Shown here: positions 48,254 to 59,236 of the stretch, one piece after another
How the letters are laid out: every line of letters starts with the position of its first letter
Position numbering within the stretch: position 1 is the stretch's first letter
Origin: Megalonaias nervosa
Taxonomy: Eukaryota > Mollusca > Bivalvia > Unionida > Unionidae
NCBI GenBank assembly: GCA_016617855.1
Contig: JAECUM010001766.1
Location: forward strand, 62,001-126,000
Direction: 5' to 3'
DNA length: 64,000 nt
The notes under the pieces: generated by a model
Database searches by the model: none
What the model was told of the DNA's origin: nothing
What the model saw: only the letters and a program-made list of their open reading frames with translations
Position numbers and translations under genes: made by a program

Positions 48254-48773
48254 ATGGAGCAAAATGAGTTTGTAGCGCATCCAATTATTAAAAATTATGA
48301 AGCATCTCGTTAAGGTGTGATCAGAAACTGCCGATTGAAAAAAACCAGTCGGTAGTGTTGATAAATTTGGTTATTTTGTATTTAATACCAATGGAAATAA
48401 AAATTATTTCTCACATAGATTCATCTATGAATGTTTTCATGGAGTCATTAAAGATGGACTTGTAATTGATCATATTGATGGAAATCCAAAAAATAATCAT
48501 TTATGTAACCTGCAAGCTATTACACAGAGTCAGAATTCTGCATGTGGAAATACAGGAAAGTGTAAAATATTTGGAAAGAGAGCTATTAAAGCTGTAAATG
48601 CAGAAACAGGCCAAGAAATAACTTTTCCATCAATAAATGCAGCTGCCAAATATTTTTGCATACATCCACAATTGGTACAACTTGTCGCAAATAAAACATA
48701 CAAATCTGCATTTTCAATAAAATATGATCAGCGGATAATATTTAAATATATCCCTATTGTGTCAGACGATTAA
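48254..48773 (+). pseudogene. HNH endonuclease of the NUMOD/homing type
   Basis: The start ATG is at 48254 after TTATATAA. The product shows HRFIYECFHG, then the HNH signature GLVIDHIDGNPKNNHLCNLQ and ITQSQNSA, then a NUMOD-like DNA-recognition helix region (FPSINAAAKYF). A TAA at about 48311 and a net frame shift (the span is 520 nt) break it. Such nucleases are often selfish passengers in viral genomes, cutting homologous DNA. It is separate from the HNH domain at the end of the polymerase-helicase gene: the signatures differ, and only the latter has Cys pairs. Confidence 0.75.
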
Positions 48774-49329
48774 ACGAGACAACTCTGTCCTCTTGTATGT
48801 GGGTCAATGATACTTAAAATAATATAAAAAAACAGAATAAATAGATATTTTTTTACTGTATAGTTCGACTCTGTCAATTTTGCCAAGGGTTTTGTTTAGC
48901 AATCACCACAGTCAAAGGTCCATCTTCACTGTCGCTGCTCTCAGTGTCACTTTTGACAGAATCAAATGACATGATCTTTCTCAACTGCATTACATGGTTA
49001 TTCACAATCTTTTTTCTTTCGTACTCGTGAGACAATTCGGATCTAATCCAGGGATGGTCCTGGCTTTTAAAAAGTTGTCGCCAAAAAAATCGCCAACCTC
49101 AATATTTTGTCGCCAATTTTCAAAAAATGTCGCCAGAACAAGTAGTGATTATTTTTCCAAGTCTATTAATGTAATACGCAATGAAAATTGAAAAAGGATA
49201 GTTCTTACTTTATTGACAACAAGCAATACATCTATAATATTACAAAATAAATCATTACATGACTGTTTTGCACTATTAAAATGTTATAGAATGTCACATG
49301 ATGATCGCGATTTTAGGGCTGCTCACTTG

Positions 49330-49505
49330 TAGAATGCAGTTTCAAAGTCTAATTCTTCGCATCTGTACGTGCTAATTCTCATTAAATTCTCTAGAGTTCA
49401 GATGCCGAGTTTATTTCTGATGTCAGTTTTTATGAGGTTCATCTTACTGAATCCACGTTCACAGTCTACAGTGCTGACAGGTGACACCAGTAGTACTTTT
49501 ACTGA
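49330..49505 (-). pseudogene. hAT transposase dimerisation domain (C-terminal remnant)
   Basis: The - strand reads DCERGFSKMNLIKTDIRNKL, then after an in-frame stop LENLMRIS. The ERGFS..N.IK...RN.L signature is the carboxy-terminal hAT dimerisation region. Confidence 0.8.
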
Positions 49506-51026
49506 TAGCAGCCATCTTCGCTACTTCCATGATCTTTGCATCCCGCATCACTGTTAGTGCATAGGTATGACTGTTGTCACCTGAAAAAATGCATTATCAA
49601 ATGTAAAATATCTACTTTCAGACATCTAGTGTCTCGCTCATTTTTTTTTAAAAATAGAAACATCAGGTATTAAGCAAATCTATATTATGTATATTATTTT
49701 CCAAATACTAGTTTTGTAAGGAACTTTAATGACATTTTTATACTAAAATCCTATGATCGTACTTTGCAATATAAGATAAGTGACGTATAATGCGAACGTC
49801 GATTTCATGCATTCAGTAATTAAATGCCCCCCACCCCTTTTATGGCTAGCTTCACAAAGTACATCTCCGTCGACAGTAGTTCAGAAATTCATTTTTGCCA
49901 CGCTTTATATGCTTTGCATATAGTGAATTGCTTCCTAATCCCAAGAATAATCACTGAATGCTGTCGAATTTTTCTCGGCAAGCAAACTAGGATCTCCATT
50001 CCCACCAATGAAACTTACACGAGTCAACATCTGGCATTAATGTACCGTATATATAACCATTAATCACCATCATTAAATTAAAAGAAGGAGTGAAGAAACA
50101 TATCACAGAACATATGTGCCCCCTCCCCCCCAAAAAATACAATTCGGAAAAAAATTGTTATCGAGTCAACAGGGTTATATGCATATACAATTTAACAATA
50201 AGGAAATAAGGTGGGATATAAAATGTGAGGAATAGTTATCGCATGTATGGTACCTTCAGACAACATTTGAACTGTTAACATAAATTCACATCCATTTTAG
50301 GCATTGTTAGTTATAACAAAAAAGGGCATGGTTTATTTGTCAATCAATTGCTAGTGCTTTCACTCCCTGTAGAACAGGCGGTTTCTTTGAAGTAGGTCAA
50401 AGAGGTTTAAGTCTAACCTTGAGCTATTGTATAGAATATGAAATGGGGGCACGGAGGGGGGGGGGGTAAATAACGCACTCCACCAGAAGAAACGGCGTGT
50501 CCTTTTTGAGAAGGTCACGTGTATTGGACCCAAAAAATCGAAGAATATTTAGTGAAAACGATGCTTAAATATGCTGCAAAAAACTTCCCAATGGTAGGTC
50601 CCAATCTGCGTGTTTTCGGATTCAATTTCCCGACTTGGCTTATGAAAAGATTTATTTTTTGCATGACACGCTAGAATAATTGTACGGTATTAACTAAATT
50701 TATTCAACAACTATTTGAATTCTTTGGAAATTAATTAATTCTTTCTGTACATCTGAAACTTCAACACAGAAGGGGCATTTTTCGTTGGAACGTATTCGGA
50801 TTTATTGGAACTATTGGAATTGATACGACTTTTAGGAAAGAGGAATTCATTCACCATGATGTAAGTTAATATAATTCTTTCACTCCTGTATTTTGAGAAA
50901 TAAATTAATTTTAATTGTGCAAAATTTGTTTGTTTTGCTATTTCTTGTTGCGTAGTTTAAGTTCCTGCAGTCGTAACACGGGATTGACGGCAAAAGTAAA
51001 AGATGAATGGGCAAAATTAACATATA

Positions 51027-51416
51027 TTACTTACCCCGCCTGGATTCATGTTTGATGACACACTCCTTCTTCAAAATATCACAGATAGTTGTAAACGAAT
51101 TGACAACTTGTGCCTTGGTAAATATATCACAGAACATCTGCTTTAACTTTGTATCATATCTCAGCCACAGACGCCCAAGTTTCCAGCTGTCGAGAAATTT
51201 TCGGGAACTTTTGTCCCGTTCATCATGATGTGGTGTTGCACTTGAAGCATTACTACCAGCATTACATGTATATGATGTTGGACTGCCAGGTATAACATCA
51301 GGTTCAGTGACTATGTTGTCTGATGAATTTGCACTAAATCCAAATGCTGTTAATTTTGTTAACTTACTCTTAGGATGAGATGATGAACATGGAACATCTA
51401 ACTTACGTTTAGCCAT
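51027..51416 (-). CDS. hAT transposase amino-terminal exon (zinc-finger start)
   Basis: A 129-aa frame starts MAKRKLDVPCSSSHPKSKL and contains RKFLDSWKLGRLWLRYDTKL followed by MFCDIFTKAQ, the start of the TTF-type zinc finger of ZNF862-like hAT transposases (the second Cys of the first pair appears replaced). It ends at an early stop; the rest of the enzyme is gone apart from the piece at 49330-49505. Confidence 0.7.
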   Translation of the reverse strand: MAKRKLDVPCSSSHPKSKLTKLTAFGFSANSSDNIVTEPDVIPGSPTSYTCNAGSNASSATPHHDERDKSSRKFLDSWKLGRLWLRYDTKLKQMFCDIFTKAQVVNSFTTICDILKKECVIKHESRRGK

Positions 51417-52299
51417 GATAATGTTGCACTTTTGACAGTATATAATTCTGATTGAGATTTGTTTCTATTTGCTTTGTATCTATACATAGCAATCATTACT
51501 TCAAAGGTAATCATTTGCTCTAAAGTTTCGGCAAAACTATTTTATTGGTATATTTAAAAAAAAAAAACAAACAGAAGGATTAGCCGTCGTTCAATTAATT
51601 GTAGCTGTTTCTGTTCGCGTCTTCAGAGGTTGGTCAATTGTAGGAAATATCCGGTAGCATGACAGCATACAGTACTCAAGCCAGATATCAACATAAGCGG
51701 ATTATGATGTAACAACGCACTGTAAAGATGGGTTTGTCAATATAAACAAAGGATTTGTTATGTAACAGATAGATCCAGTGCATTGTGTATCCACGTTTGT
51801 GGCTTCCTTTCGTCGTCTCTTTGGATTTCTCCACTCCAAATCCATGTTTGTATGTACAAATTAAACAGCCAAAAAGACTGTCGCCAAAAATATCGCCAGA
51901 TGGTATATTTTGTCGCCAATAAGGGAAAAAAATCGCAATTTGCCACATTGGCGAAGCCCAGGACGATCCCTGCTATACTTTTCGATTGAACGTGCAAGAG
52001 GTGCAAACAGCTTTACCTGTGTGTCATTTACCATTGCCAAGGATTCTAACATAGATTGATAAATTAATTTCATGAATCTATTATCAGATGGTAATGTATA
52101 TTTATTTTCAAATTTTCGTTGTTGTAATGATTCAAAATCACACATAATTTTCTGAGGATCAAGATTATCAGATATCTTTCTTCCGTCACGTTGTAATTTT
52201 TTAATAGCAGAAATAACATCATTAACGTTTTCGTAGTTCATTATATATATAAATATTTGTTTAAAACAAAAATAATAGTCCCCAGAGAGGACTATTATT

Positions 52300-53030
52300 T
52301 GAAGATGATTATGATTATATGGTTGATAATGATATTTCTAAACTAAAAGACAAAAAATAAACAGCAGCGATGACATTCGGTCTACCATTCCACTGGGGTC
52401 CCTTCTGCCGGTAAAGCCTTTGCCAATAAGGTCCTAAGAGTCCCTTTCATAGACATACCCCCGGCGAATTCCTAAATATACGAAACGAAACTTTAGAAAC
52501 TCAGAGGACTGTCTATTTCAATGTTAAGGCCTTTCTTATGGCCCACGGGCACTCCTTCATTGGTTAAGACCTGTCTTATGGTCCACAGGCACCTTATTGA
52601 GACTTTTTTTGTCCGGCGAACATTCTTTCTCAATGTCCCTATGTGGGTACCCTTCAGTGAGGTCACAAGGTCACGAGCTCACATCACCCTGCTGTTTATT
52701 TTAGGGGCGCAAGCGCATAGACACACCCCCCAGCGAATTCCTAATGTGCGAAACGAAATATTAGAAATTCAGAGGGCTGTCTAGGAATATTGATTTCATG
52801 TAAACCCCCCCCCCCAATCAAACCCCGGGGTAAATGCAAAACTGCACTCACCACGTTGTTCAACATGGTGAGGGGTACATGAAATCTCAAGGGGTTGCTT
52901 GCGTCCCCAATTATCTTAGAAAATGATATCAAAATCGCCTCCATTGACATATGTCGATCATGGGAATCGAACCACGGACCCTGAGTACGAGAATCCAACG
53001 TTATAACACTGCACCACTTTCCGATTCATA
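52300..53030 (-). mobile_element. SINE-like element of the second family, with extended body
   Basis: Reading the - strand from 53030: GTGGTGCAGTGTTATAACGT (A-box side), TTCTCGTACTCAGGGTCCG and GGTTCGATTCCC (B box), GACATATGTCAATGGAGGCG and CTAAGATAATTGGGGACGC, then a longer GC-richer body that contains two versions of a GAATTCGC..GGGG.TGTGTCTATG segment (near 52740 and 52465). The head matches the copy at 20657-20900 in element A, so the same family entered both viral elements. Confidence 0.65.
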
Positions 53031-53957
53031 CAAATATACGTTTTAAAATTATTATATAGTTAACCCAATACTGAATAAGCAGGCAAATTACGTACGACCA
53101 ATATACTGAATAAAAATTATAATTATTGTAAAACTATAACGTAGATTTACTTTATTTTTAAACAAATAATAATTCTACACAGTAAGTCCGGAAGCTGAAG
53201 AGTACATGCAGATCAAAATATAGCCTGTTACCTGAAAGATCTAATAAATTACATGGTTATAAGCAGGCAAATTACGTAAGACTAATATACTGAATAAAAA
53301 TCATAATTATTGTAAAACTGTAGCGTAGATTTAATTCATCTCCAGACACACTTCATAAAATATTACATTTTCTGTATAAGTTCTCGTTTGTAGGTCAAAA
53401 TACATGTATACAACTAGCTAAAAATAACCTGAATTTGTAATTACGCATTTGTATAAACCGACGTGATGTAAAGTCATCAGAGTCAAAAGGTGCATAAATA
53501 TCCTTTTCTGTTACAAATTGCTGCTCCAGTGACAGCTAATTGCTTAAAGAGAACAATTAAATCGCTAAATAATTAATCGTTTGATGAAAGAAAACAGAAA
53601 CTATCTCCGTGGTCTTATGAATTGACGCAGCAATGAGGGATAATTGCTTAATTTACTCTACAGATAGGACAGAAGTTATCTCGCTTACATACACAGGCAA
53701 TTGCCTCAATTGCAGGAATTGATTATTTATTTAGATTTTAATGATTTTGAGTACTGTTCAACACATCAAATTGAAGAAATCTAGTAAAATTTAATAATTT
53801 GATGGGGTATTTGCATGACTAAATGAAAAATCTAGCAAAATTTAATAATTTGATGGGGTATTTACCCATCAGATTATGAAAAATCAACTAAAAAAAATAA
53901 TATAATTATCTTTTCAGAATCAGATATTTTTTTTATTGTATAATTTACTCAGACGTT
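53031..53957. repeat. Non-coding spacer with two short direct duplications
   Basis: An ~85-bp segment (AGCAGGCAAATTACGTA ... AACTATAACGTAGATTTA) occurs at about 53078-53165 and 53260-53335. A ~45-bp segment (AAAATTTAATAATTTGATGG plus GGTATTT) occurs at about 53785 and 53835. I see no gene in this interval. Confidence 0.7.
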
Positions 53958-55440
53958 CTACGATCTCACATACAGATTAATATTCAATTCCTCATTTCTT
54001 AAATTCAGAATATGTCCAGCCTGGTCAGTAAATTTGAAATGCACCCTTGATAATAGTGGATTATACACACGTAGATAAACGGGGTTAATTGGCTCAGATA
54101 CAATTAACGACCCAGGAGGAACTTGAGGACTGAATGAATATAATATATAACCTTGCTGAGCCTGCGCAGATTGTTCTAAATTAACTTGATAGCTACCATC
54201 AATTACGTCACATACTAGATTAACCGCAATTGTACTCGAGATATTAACGATGCCAGGAGAAATATGACGGCCTTCACCATACGGATTATTATTATATTTA
54301 AGAATGGTTGGTGGCGGGATTAATTTTCTCCATGAATCATATATCCTTCTAAAATGTTCATCAATAAGATCATTAACTGATTTCTTCATTTCCTCATGAT
54401 TAAATCCTGGAATTGTGAATGTTGGTAATTGTTCTTCTGTAATTTTATAAAATTTAAGAAAAACTGTTTTAAATAAACGGTTTTCCTGTACAGTCTGAAT
54501 TGGGTCGTCTTCATTAACTATATAAGTTGTTAAAGCATGATCACCAAGTTTACTCATTAATCTTTTCCCTCTATCAACAATAACCTTATTTGTATATTCT
54601 ATATCTGATACAACTTGATTTAAATGTTGTATTGTTTCAATTATCTGATTTTTTTATATCATCGTCGTAATAATTGTTAATTTTGGAAAATAAATTTTGT
54701 AGATTATTAAGTACACGTTCATATTCAGATTTGACTGGATTAAAAATATTATTAATTTCTCCAACACTAATTGTCGTTATAAGTTCTCCTTTTTTATTTC
54801 TGAATATGTACAAAAATAATCGTGTATATCCATCAAAATCAATTTCAGTGGGTCCTGTCCATGGATATTTACCACCTTTTCAATATTCTGGAAGTTTTAT
54901 AAATATTCTTTTATCTGTAACGAAATCAGATCGTTTTGGTTCGGGTGGGCCTGTGTAAACTGATGCAACTTCAGGCCATCCTAATACTGATCTAATGGAA
55001 GACTGATAGATGTCCACGGCGTAATCCGGTGATAATATTTCAATGGCTGATGACAGCGTTAGTTCGTGAACAGTAATGGCAATCTTTGATTCTTTTCCTG
55101 TAATGGATTTAATCCTGCGCTGAAATTCATCACTGATTTGTTCTATTTGATAACTGCCCGTTGGATAACTAACTACTTGCCAATCAGGAGTTCCATCGGG
55201 TTTATTTTTATTTGCAAATACTAATGAATTATTCGGTTGTAGTCCACCAAACGATTCTGACCTAATATTTGGCCAACTATAATAAACTCGTAATTGTGCT
55301 AATGCTATTTCTTTTGCTGGAATTGCAGTTGGAAAATTAACACTGAATTCAGGATTGGTCGAACTTAATGATATCATCATAGTTTTTGACGGCACTGTAT
55401 TAGTGACGATCTGTTGTAATAATTCATTCGACGTTGACAT
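53958..55440 (-). pseudogene. Penton-like minor capsid protein, element B
   Basis: The ATG at 55440 starts MSTSNELLQQIVTNTVPSKT. The first 186 codons (to 54880) include IPAKEIALAQLRVYYSWPNI and SYPTGSYQIEQISDEFQRRI, a receptor-like beta/alpha region. Frame breaks near 54880 and 54560-54660 follow, then 199 open codons end with FSPQVPPGSL and LRNEELNINLYVR at 53958. The end is homologous to the element A gene 18809-19558. In Polinton-like viruses this protein forms the vertices of the capsid. With the breaks ignored the gene is about 490 codons. Confidence 0.75.
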
Positions 55441-55482
55441 TATTATTATATTGTTATTATTTTAAATCGGGAATTCAATCTT

Positions 55483-55974
55483 TCATTTTTTCACCTGGCT
55501 ATTGTCAAGGAATACTTCATCGTAGGTTTTCATTATCATTGTGAACTCATCATCAGATATTTTGCCATCGCTGAGGTACGACGAGAGATATGATGATAAT
55601 TTAGAATAAACTGTTGTTACTGTATGTAATTTCATTATATACTCGTGTAATTTATCATTTGTACATGCAGATATCTTCTTAGCGATAATACTGAGAATGC
55701 CTGCGATAGTCGTTGAAGTTGAAACGACAATTATTACAACTGCAGGCTCTGTCATTGTTATTGTTGATAATAATAATCCGGTTCCAGCAATAATAGCAGA
55801 AACTGAGTAAACAATTATATCAATGACAACCATACTTCTGCGATATTTTTTTACTTTTACTGTATAATTGTCAATGATATTTTTTAGTTCAATCTGACAC
55901 TTACATATTTGATTGTATCTGTGACGTTGAACGTCGATTGAGGTTTGATTCATTATACTTAATGACGTTGTCAT
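55483..55974 (-). CDS. Two-transmembrane virus protein of unknown function
   Basis: The frame is intact and codes for 163 aa. Residues ~48-70 (VVIDIIVYSVSAIIAGTGLL) and ~78-98 (AVVIIVVSTSTTIAGILSII) form a hairpin of two membrane helices. The amino part is basic and helical, and the carboxy part holds a helix ending in DGKISDDEFTMIMKTYDEVF. This two-helix protein with the (D)GKIS..EF motif recurs in Polinton-like elements. Its role, perhaps in the virion or in membrane interaction, is not established. It sits between fibre and penton genes on the same strand with short spacers. Confidence 0.7.
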   Translation of the reverse strand: MTTSLSIMNQTSIDVQRHRYNQICKCQIELKNIIDNYTVKVKKYRRSMVVIDIIVYSVSAIIAGTGLLLSTITMTEPAVVIIVVSTSTTIAGILSIIAKKISACTNDKLHEYIMKLHTVTTVYSKLSSYLSSYLSDGKISDDEFTMIMKTYDEVFLDNSQVKK

Positions 55975-56004
55975 TTAAGTAAGTAATTAATTGAGGGGTT
56001 TCAG

Positions 56005-56960
56005 CTATGAATTCAGACACCACCAGTAAGACACCGAGGTTAATTTTTTGTCAGATGGTTCCAGTATAAATTCTTCTTCGACATCTTTATTTAATATAAT
56101 AGATACAGTTCCAGAAAAAACGTCGATTGCATGACGCCATGGAAATGTAGTAAATATTCTAAATTTTTCTTTACCGAATACAGACAGCCTGTACACACCA
56201 GTTACTTCTGCTGTATGTTTGATAGTGCTATTTTGTGGTGTCCACGTTGATGATCCTGATGCTACTGTGTACACTATATTGTTAATCTGTCCGTGTGGAA
56301 TTTTAACAAGATTAGTTTTTTGAACAATATTAGGAATTCCACTGACAATATCATTAAGTTTCATGTTAACGTCGACGAGCTTAATATCAACATTTGGTGG
56401 ACTTCCAAAAAATTCATTAATGGTTCTGTTTATGTTTCAGCGAAAATTCATAAACAGTTGTACACGATTAAAAAATTCAGTTCTAAATGCATCATTGATT
56501 GTAGCTAACGAAGTTGTTACTGGAATTTCCTTATCGTCTACATATTTCTTCGTTGCAGCGTCGAGATCATCTGCTGGTTCTCCTACATTAATAATTTTAT
56601 TGTTATTCATGTTAATGGCGCCATTCATTATATCGCCGGCTTTTAACACCCGCTCACTTATACTATCTCGGATCGATGATGGACTAACAACACTAGTTTA
56701 CCATCTTTGTCGTATATAGCAATAAGACCTTCTCGCGATGATCGATTACAAATAATAATATCATTGACTGAGATATTACTCGTCTTCAATTTTCCTTCAC
56801 GGTTTTGAAATACAACAAGTTCATTTAGATCAACATTGGCAAGATTGAGCATATCAGATAATTCGTCGTTGATCTGTTTTGTTACTTGCTTGAGTAAGTC
56901 TTCGGGCAGTGCTTGTTTTGTTTTAGTTTTAGTCGTTGATCTTCCGTAAATATCTACCAT
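56005..56960 (-). pseudogene. Fibre/collar-like protein of element B
   Basis: The ATG at 56960 starts MVDIYGRSTTKTKTKQALPE. An amino-terminal helical part is followed, after a frameshift near 56655, by one fibre module: AGDIMNGAINMNNNKIINVG then PADDLDAATKKYVDD, the GxM.G.L.M...KYVD pattern of tail fibres. A TGA at 56437-56439 interrupts the frame, which then continues unbroken (MKLNDIVSGIPNIVQ...) to a beta-rich end at 56005. It begins 6 bp from the end of the protease gene. I infer a virion spike, comparable with the element A gene 14976-16176 but with one module instead of about five. Confidence 0.7.
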
Positions 56961-56965
56961 TATAC

Positions 56966-57748
56966 CTATTGATATCTGTTTAAATGTGACAACGTAGTAT
57001 AATCGTGTACGACTTTATGAGGTGGTTTTGTTGATCTTGATACAGCATCAAGTACAGTGAGTACTTCACGACCACATATTGGTGGATCCGTTAATGTTTG
57101 TGTTGGTAGCGTTGAATACCAGATTGGAATATTCTGCATGTTACTAACATATTTTAAAAATTCTTTTGGTGGTGCTAGTCCATATGAATCAAAATAAATA
57201 ATTCCACGTGGATCAATTACATATGCAACCCAATGAGTGCCTGGACCAGAGTTTTTATCGAGATTAATAATACCTGTTTCAATATTGTTTGGTTTGTTTG
57301 GTAACTGATCACGGATAAAAACCCCTCTGAAGTTTTTAATTTTTAATTTTGCAGCAGCATCAAGTAAATCAAAATTAGACATAGGCAGAGTTAAAGATAT
57401 GTCCCTGGTAGTCTTAATCCTCTTCCCGATCTTAAATAAGTTCCTGGTAATCTTAGACCCCTTCCCTTTTTTTTTGTAAGATTTTATTCCTTGACCCATT
57501 GCTTTCTTTAATGCCATTCCAGCAGCGGTTCCGACAGCACCTAATGCAGCTGCTTTTGCAACAGCTGGGGCTGCAGCGGCTATTAATGCTGGTATAGCTG
57601 CAAGAAGTGGAAATATACCACCAGATTTAACAGTATCTTTGATGGCACCCGCAGAAAGATTAAGTTTTATACCTTTATTTGATTTTTTGGCTTCACTTAT
57701 GTTTCTGAACTGACGCTCGGTCAACGATAATTTATTTGCACCGCTCAT
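56966..57748 (-). CDS. pX-like core domain fused to adenain-like cysteine protease
   Basis: The frame is intact and codes for 260 aa. Residues 1-90 are pX-like: KLSLTERQFRNISEAKK, GIKLNLS, then a Gly/Ala-rich hydrophobic stretch (FPLLAAIPALIAAAAPAVAK) ending KKAMGQGIK. A basic linker (KKKGKGSKITRN) leads to residues 120-260, an adenovirus-type maturation protease: THWVAYV with His172, YFDSYGL with Asp187, Gln217 in PTQTL and the nucleophile Cys225 in PPICGRE. The order His-acid-Gln-Cys is that of the family. The enzyme would cut capsid precursor proteins during virion maturation. In related elements the pX and protease are normally separate genes; here one frame covers both. Confidence 0.85.
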   Translation of the reverse strand: MSGANKLSLTERQFRNISEAKKSNKGIKLNLSAGAIKDTVKSGGIFPLLAAIPALIAAAAPAVAKAAALGAVGTAAGMALKKAMGQGIKSYKKKGKGSKITRNLFKIGKRIKTTRDISLTLPMSNFDLLDAAAKLKIKNFRGVFIRDQLPNKPNNIETGIINLDKNSGPGTHWVAYVIDPRGIIYFDSYGLAPPKEFLKYVSNMQNIPIWYSTLPTQTLTDPPICGREVLTVLDAVSRSTKPPHKVVHDYTTLSHLNRYQ

Positions 57749-57752
57749 TTGT

Positions 57753-57870
57753 TCCTTTTTTTAGCGATATTTTTATTCCGCAGTTATTTTTTGATGCTGA
57801 TTGTAACCTTTTAATCTGACCAGGAGTTAGACTGACATTAACGTGATTATATGACAGTATAATATTATGA
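57753..57870 (-). pseudogene. Short frame with a second pX-type motif
   Basis: Between the capsid gene and the protease fusion the - strand reads HVNVSLTPGQIKRLQSASKN then GIKISLKK and stops just inside the next gene. The LT..Q...I..A....GIK..L pattern repeats the first 30 residues of the fusion protein. I see no ATG in frame, so it may be the remains of a duplicated pX gene. Confidence 0.45.
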
Positions 57871-57879
57871 GCGATCTAA

Positions 57880-59222
57880 TTACATGTTTTCTACTGAAGC
57901 ATCAACGACTCTCATTCGTCCACTAACACCTTCAAGTAACATTGATTTATCGCTGAGTATAATGGCAATTGCTCTGTAATTAGCAATAGCTCCTCTTGTC
58001 ACACGAGTTTGAAAATGTATGTCAACGACGGACTGTCTAAACAAATCCAAATGTTCCAGCGAAAAGTAATAAATCGGATACAGCGTTGTAAAATCCCGCT
58101 GTGATATTTATAAACCAGTATCAACATTTTGATCACGTCCCATGAACGTCATCAAACGATGATACACACGTGCAACACTGTTTTGTTCAAAATTTAACAA
58201 AATATCCTCGGCTGGTTCTTGATGTCCATTTATCCTCAAAGAAACCTCAGAAACACCAAATCTGTCAAATATCATAATACTACGCGTTTGATTATTTGCC
58301 CATGCAGCATTTTGAAGTGCAATAAATATATGTCGCGGTGCAGAAACACCTTGCTGAGAAGCTATTTGCCCTGTAAATAAACCATTAATGTTACTCTGGA
58401 TAGAATCTGTCGTCATTGTCAACCATGATAACATTGATTTACCAACTTGACCCATGAAAGCAAGTAACCAATCTTCTTCAGATATTGATGGAGTCATTAC
58501 TGGCATCCACAATGAAAGTTTTGTCAGTAATACTTTACCAGCATCAACACCGTCGGGTCGCCATATTGCATCATTGTCGGTTGCTTTTCATATGAGTACA
58601 ATTGTGTGCTTGGCTCCAAAATAACCTTTCTGACATTTCTACAAAATCCAAAGATGAGTGAAAGTGGCATCGCACATGAAAACCTTTCATCATCGCCAAT
58701 CATTGCTCGACGCGACGCGAATCCCAAGTTGAAATTTTCATTCATTGATGCAACTGCGTCCCCAGGTGCATTTAACATTACATTCCTGTCATCGGGTTGA
58801 TCGACTATGTCCTTGGCAAATATCATTGACGGACCAGCCGATCTTGAATAATCATCACTGCATCTTGTAAGACCAAGTATAGTCGTGGCAATGTCAACAT
58901 CCTTTTGAACTGATTCAATATTTTTTCCGTCAATCATGTACGTAGCGCTATCAAATAACGCCATAATACCATTATTAACAAAACCAACTCGATCACCAAT
59001 TCCATAACCTGTATTATCTGCTTTTAAAAGTCTACCTTCGACTTCAATAAATGCCTCAGTGGGTAAGAAATATCTACTTGTATCTTGAACTTGAAGTTCA
59101 ATTCGCTCACGCTGATCTGGAATTCGTGCGTCATAAGAGAAATGTTAATAATCACGCACAGACTCATCTTTAAGAACTGGTGCGTCCATATCAAATGCGG
59201 GATCAGATATACGTTTGAACAT
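57880..59222 (-). pseudogene. Major capsid protein (double jelly-roll), element B
   Basis: The ATG at 59222 starts MFKRISDPAFDMDAPVL. Visible landmarks in order are YFLPTEAFIEVEGRLL, ALFDSATYMIDGKNIESVQK, SCAMPLSLIFGFCRNVRKVI (about 58670), PRHIFIALQNAAWANNQTRS (58300) and SEVSLRINGHQEP (58240), and it ends SGRMRVVDASVENM before TAA at 57882-57880. This is the plan of the capsomer protein of Polintons/adintoviruses, which trimerises to form the icosahedral shell. Breaks near 59145, 58515 and 58100 disable it. Its first 90 residues align with the element A fragment 19957-20262. Confidence 0.8.
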
Positions 59223-59236
59223 CTTTATTATATTTA

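Larger units (their letters stand above)
49049..51972 (-). mobile_element. hAT transposon (ZNF862-like transposase), internally deleted
   Basis: The ends are CAGGGATGGTCCTGG and CCAGGACGATCCCTG, with internal repeats of GTCGCCAA near both ends. The - strand retains the start and end of a transposase but the central catalytic part is absent. I could not find an 8-bp duplication; the flanks (CTAATC / CTATAC) match only partly. It interrupts the viral gene 48874-52241. Confidence 0.85.
48874..52241 (-). pseudogene. Unknown element B gene split by a hAT transposon
   Basis: The 5' part (52241-51973) encodes a helical protein start, NYENVNDVISAIKKLQRDGR through KLFAPLARSIEKYS. The 3' part (49048-48874) encodes RSELSHEYERKKIVNNHVMQ and an acidic Ser/Asp-rich end (SDTESSDSEDG), stopping at TGA 48876-48874. 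The two parts together are 444 nt and read in one frame when the transposon is left out, giving about 147 aa. I recognise no family. Its start is preceded by TATATATAA on its own strand like other viral genes here. Confidence 0.6.
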
